DNA of 14,348 bases from Oscillospiraceae bacterium. GTDB taxonomy: Bacteria; Bacillota; Clostridia; Oscillospirales; Oscillospiraceae. Position 1 is the stretch's first letter. Every line of letters starts with the position of its first letter. Both the position numbers and the translations under genes were made by a program. This document shows, piece by piece, positions 14,149 through 14,348 of this stretch. Under the pieces are notes generated by a model. It was not told the DNA's origin. It worked only from the letters and a program-made list of their open reading frames with translations, and searched no databases. The DNA lies in assembly GCA_902802215.1 (NCBI GenBank), contig CADCLH010000024.1, positions 2,921 through 17,268 on the forward strand, given 5' to 3'.

Positions 14149-14348
14149 TTCTCCTGTCCGGTACAGCCGTCATTTTTGTTGCTGTGCACAAATATTCTTC
14201 AAAAACTTTGTGCAATAATTGGCTTGACATTTTCTTGACAGCGGTTTTTGCTTTTCTCCCCCGCTTCTCACGGACGGCCTGCGCGGCCCGAGGCGCCGCT
14301 TTTGCAAAAACATCCCGGCCGGTGATGATTTGTTCTTGACAAGGACCG
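14149..14348. other. Gene-poor upstream region at the right edge
   Basis: No convincing gene is seen. A minus-strand frame is open from the window edge to about 14112 and a 65-codon plus-strand frame (14142-14339) exists, but neither has a ribosome site, recognisable motif or codon pattern like the real genes. It holds an inverted repeat at 14185-14214, two tandem TTGACA words at 14224-14240 without a matching -10 box, a weak GCGGC/GCCGC stem followed by TTTT on the plus strand (14282-14303), and the palindrome TTTTGCAAAA at 14300-14309. Confidence 0.5.
14185..14214. repeat. Inverted repeat upstream of the importer promoter
   Basis: TGCACAAA (14185-14192) and TTTGTGCA (14207-14214) are perfect 8-bp arms around 14 nt. 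The pair lies about 37-66 bp upstream of the -35 box, a distance that suits an activator or a looping repressor. The left arm is also part of an 8-bp palindrome TGTGCACA (14183-14190). Confidence 0.4.

Noticed and set aside
14224..14240. Plus-strand promoters from the two TTGACA words
   Set aside because: The sequence 16-18 bp downstream of each word is G/T- or C-rich and offers no -10 box.
14112..14348. C-terminal end of a minus-strand gene entering from the right edge
   Set aside because: A frame is open to the edge, but it would run through the AT-rich promoter of the importer operon, lacks any motif and shows no codon bias like the neighbouring genes. Sequence beyond the window could overturn this.

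Overview
The window reads as chromosomal DNA of a high-GC Clostridia-type Firmicute, probably an Oscillospirales or gut-associated relative. The support is strong AGGAGG-like ribosome binding sites, sigma-A type promoters (TTGACA with 17-bp spacers), an LAAC lipoprotein signal, and GC-rich genes separated by AT-richer intergenic spaces. This placement is inference; there is no rRNA or other marker gene. I found no tRNA, rRNA, CRISPR array, transposon or prophage.

Layout. (1) Positions 1-1358, minus strand: a membrane-anchored GH25 muramidase followed 30 nt later by a secreted or membrane beta-propeller sensor that runs off the left edge. (2) Positions 1578-6250, plus strand, diverging from (1) across a compact two-promoter region: a polyphosphate operon of two-domain polyphosphate:AMP phosphotransferase (PPK2 class II), polyphosphate kinase PPK1, and a ROK-family sugar kinase. 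(3) Positions 6264-6313: a near-perfect 22-bp hairpin that can terminate transcription from both sides. (4) Positions 6320-8254, minus strand: rfbA-rfbB, the first two steps of dTDP-sugar synthesis, with their own consensus promoter and a TTG-initiated rfbB. (5) Positions 8373-13976, minus strand: an ABC importer operon in the order lipoprotein binding protein, fused double permease, ATPase with large insertions, HAD phosphatase. It has a terminator at its end, a terminator-like hairpin between the first two genes, and a leader packed with palindromes. (6) Positions 14149-14348: upstream sequence with one inverted repeat and no convincing gene.

How the genes may work together. PPK1 makes polyphosphate from ATP and the AMP phosphotransferase spends it to turn AMP into ADP, so the pair forms a phosphate and energy buffer. 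The ROK kinase could be fed from ATP or, speculatively, from polyphosphate. The importer is built like the FbpABC/AfuABC group, which moves ferric iron or phosphorylated sugars. Its operon ends in a YihX-like phosphatase, so an organophosphate substrate is a reasonable hypothesis. rfbA consumes glucose-1-phosphate, the known substrate of YihX. Phosphate and hexose-phosphate use is therefore a recurring theme, but the link between the operons is inferred from position only.

No wholly new system is evident. The most unusual items are the ATPase with roughly 110-120 extra residues between Q-loop and signature plus a second insertion in its C-terminal domain, the palindrome-rich leader of the importer operon, and the polyphosphate-ROK gene association.
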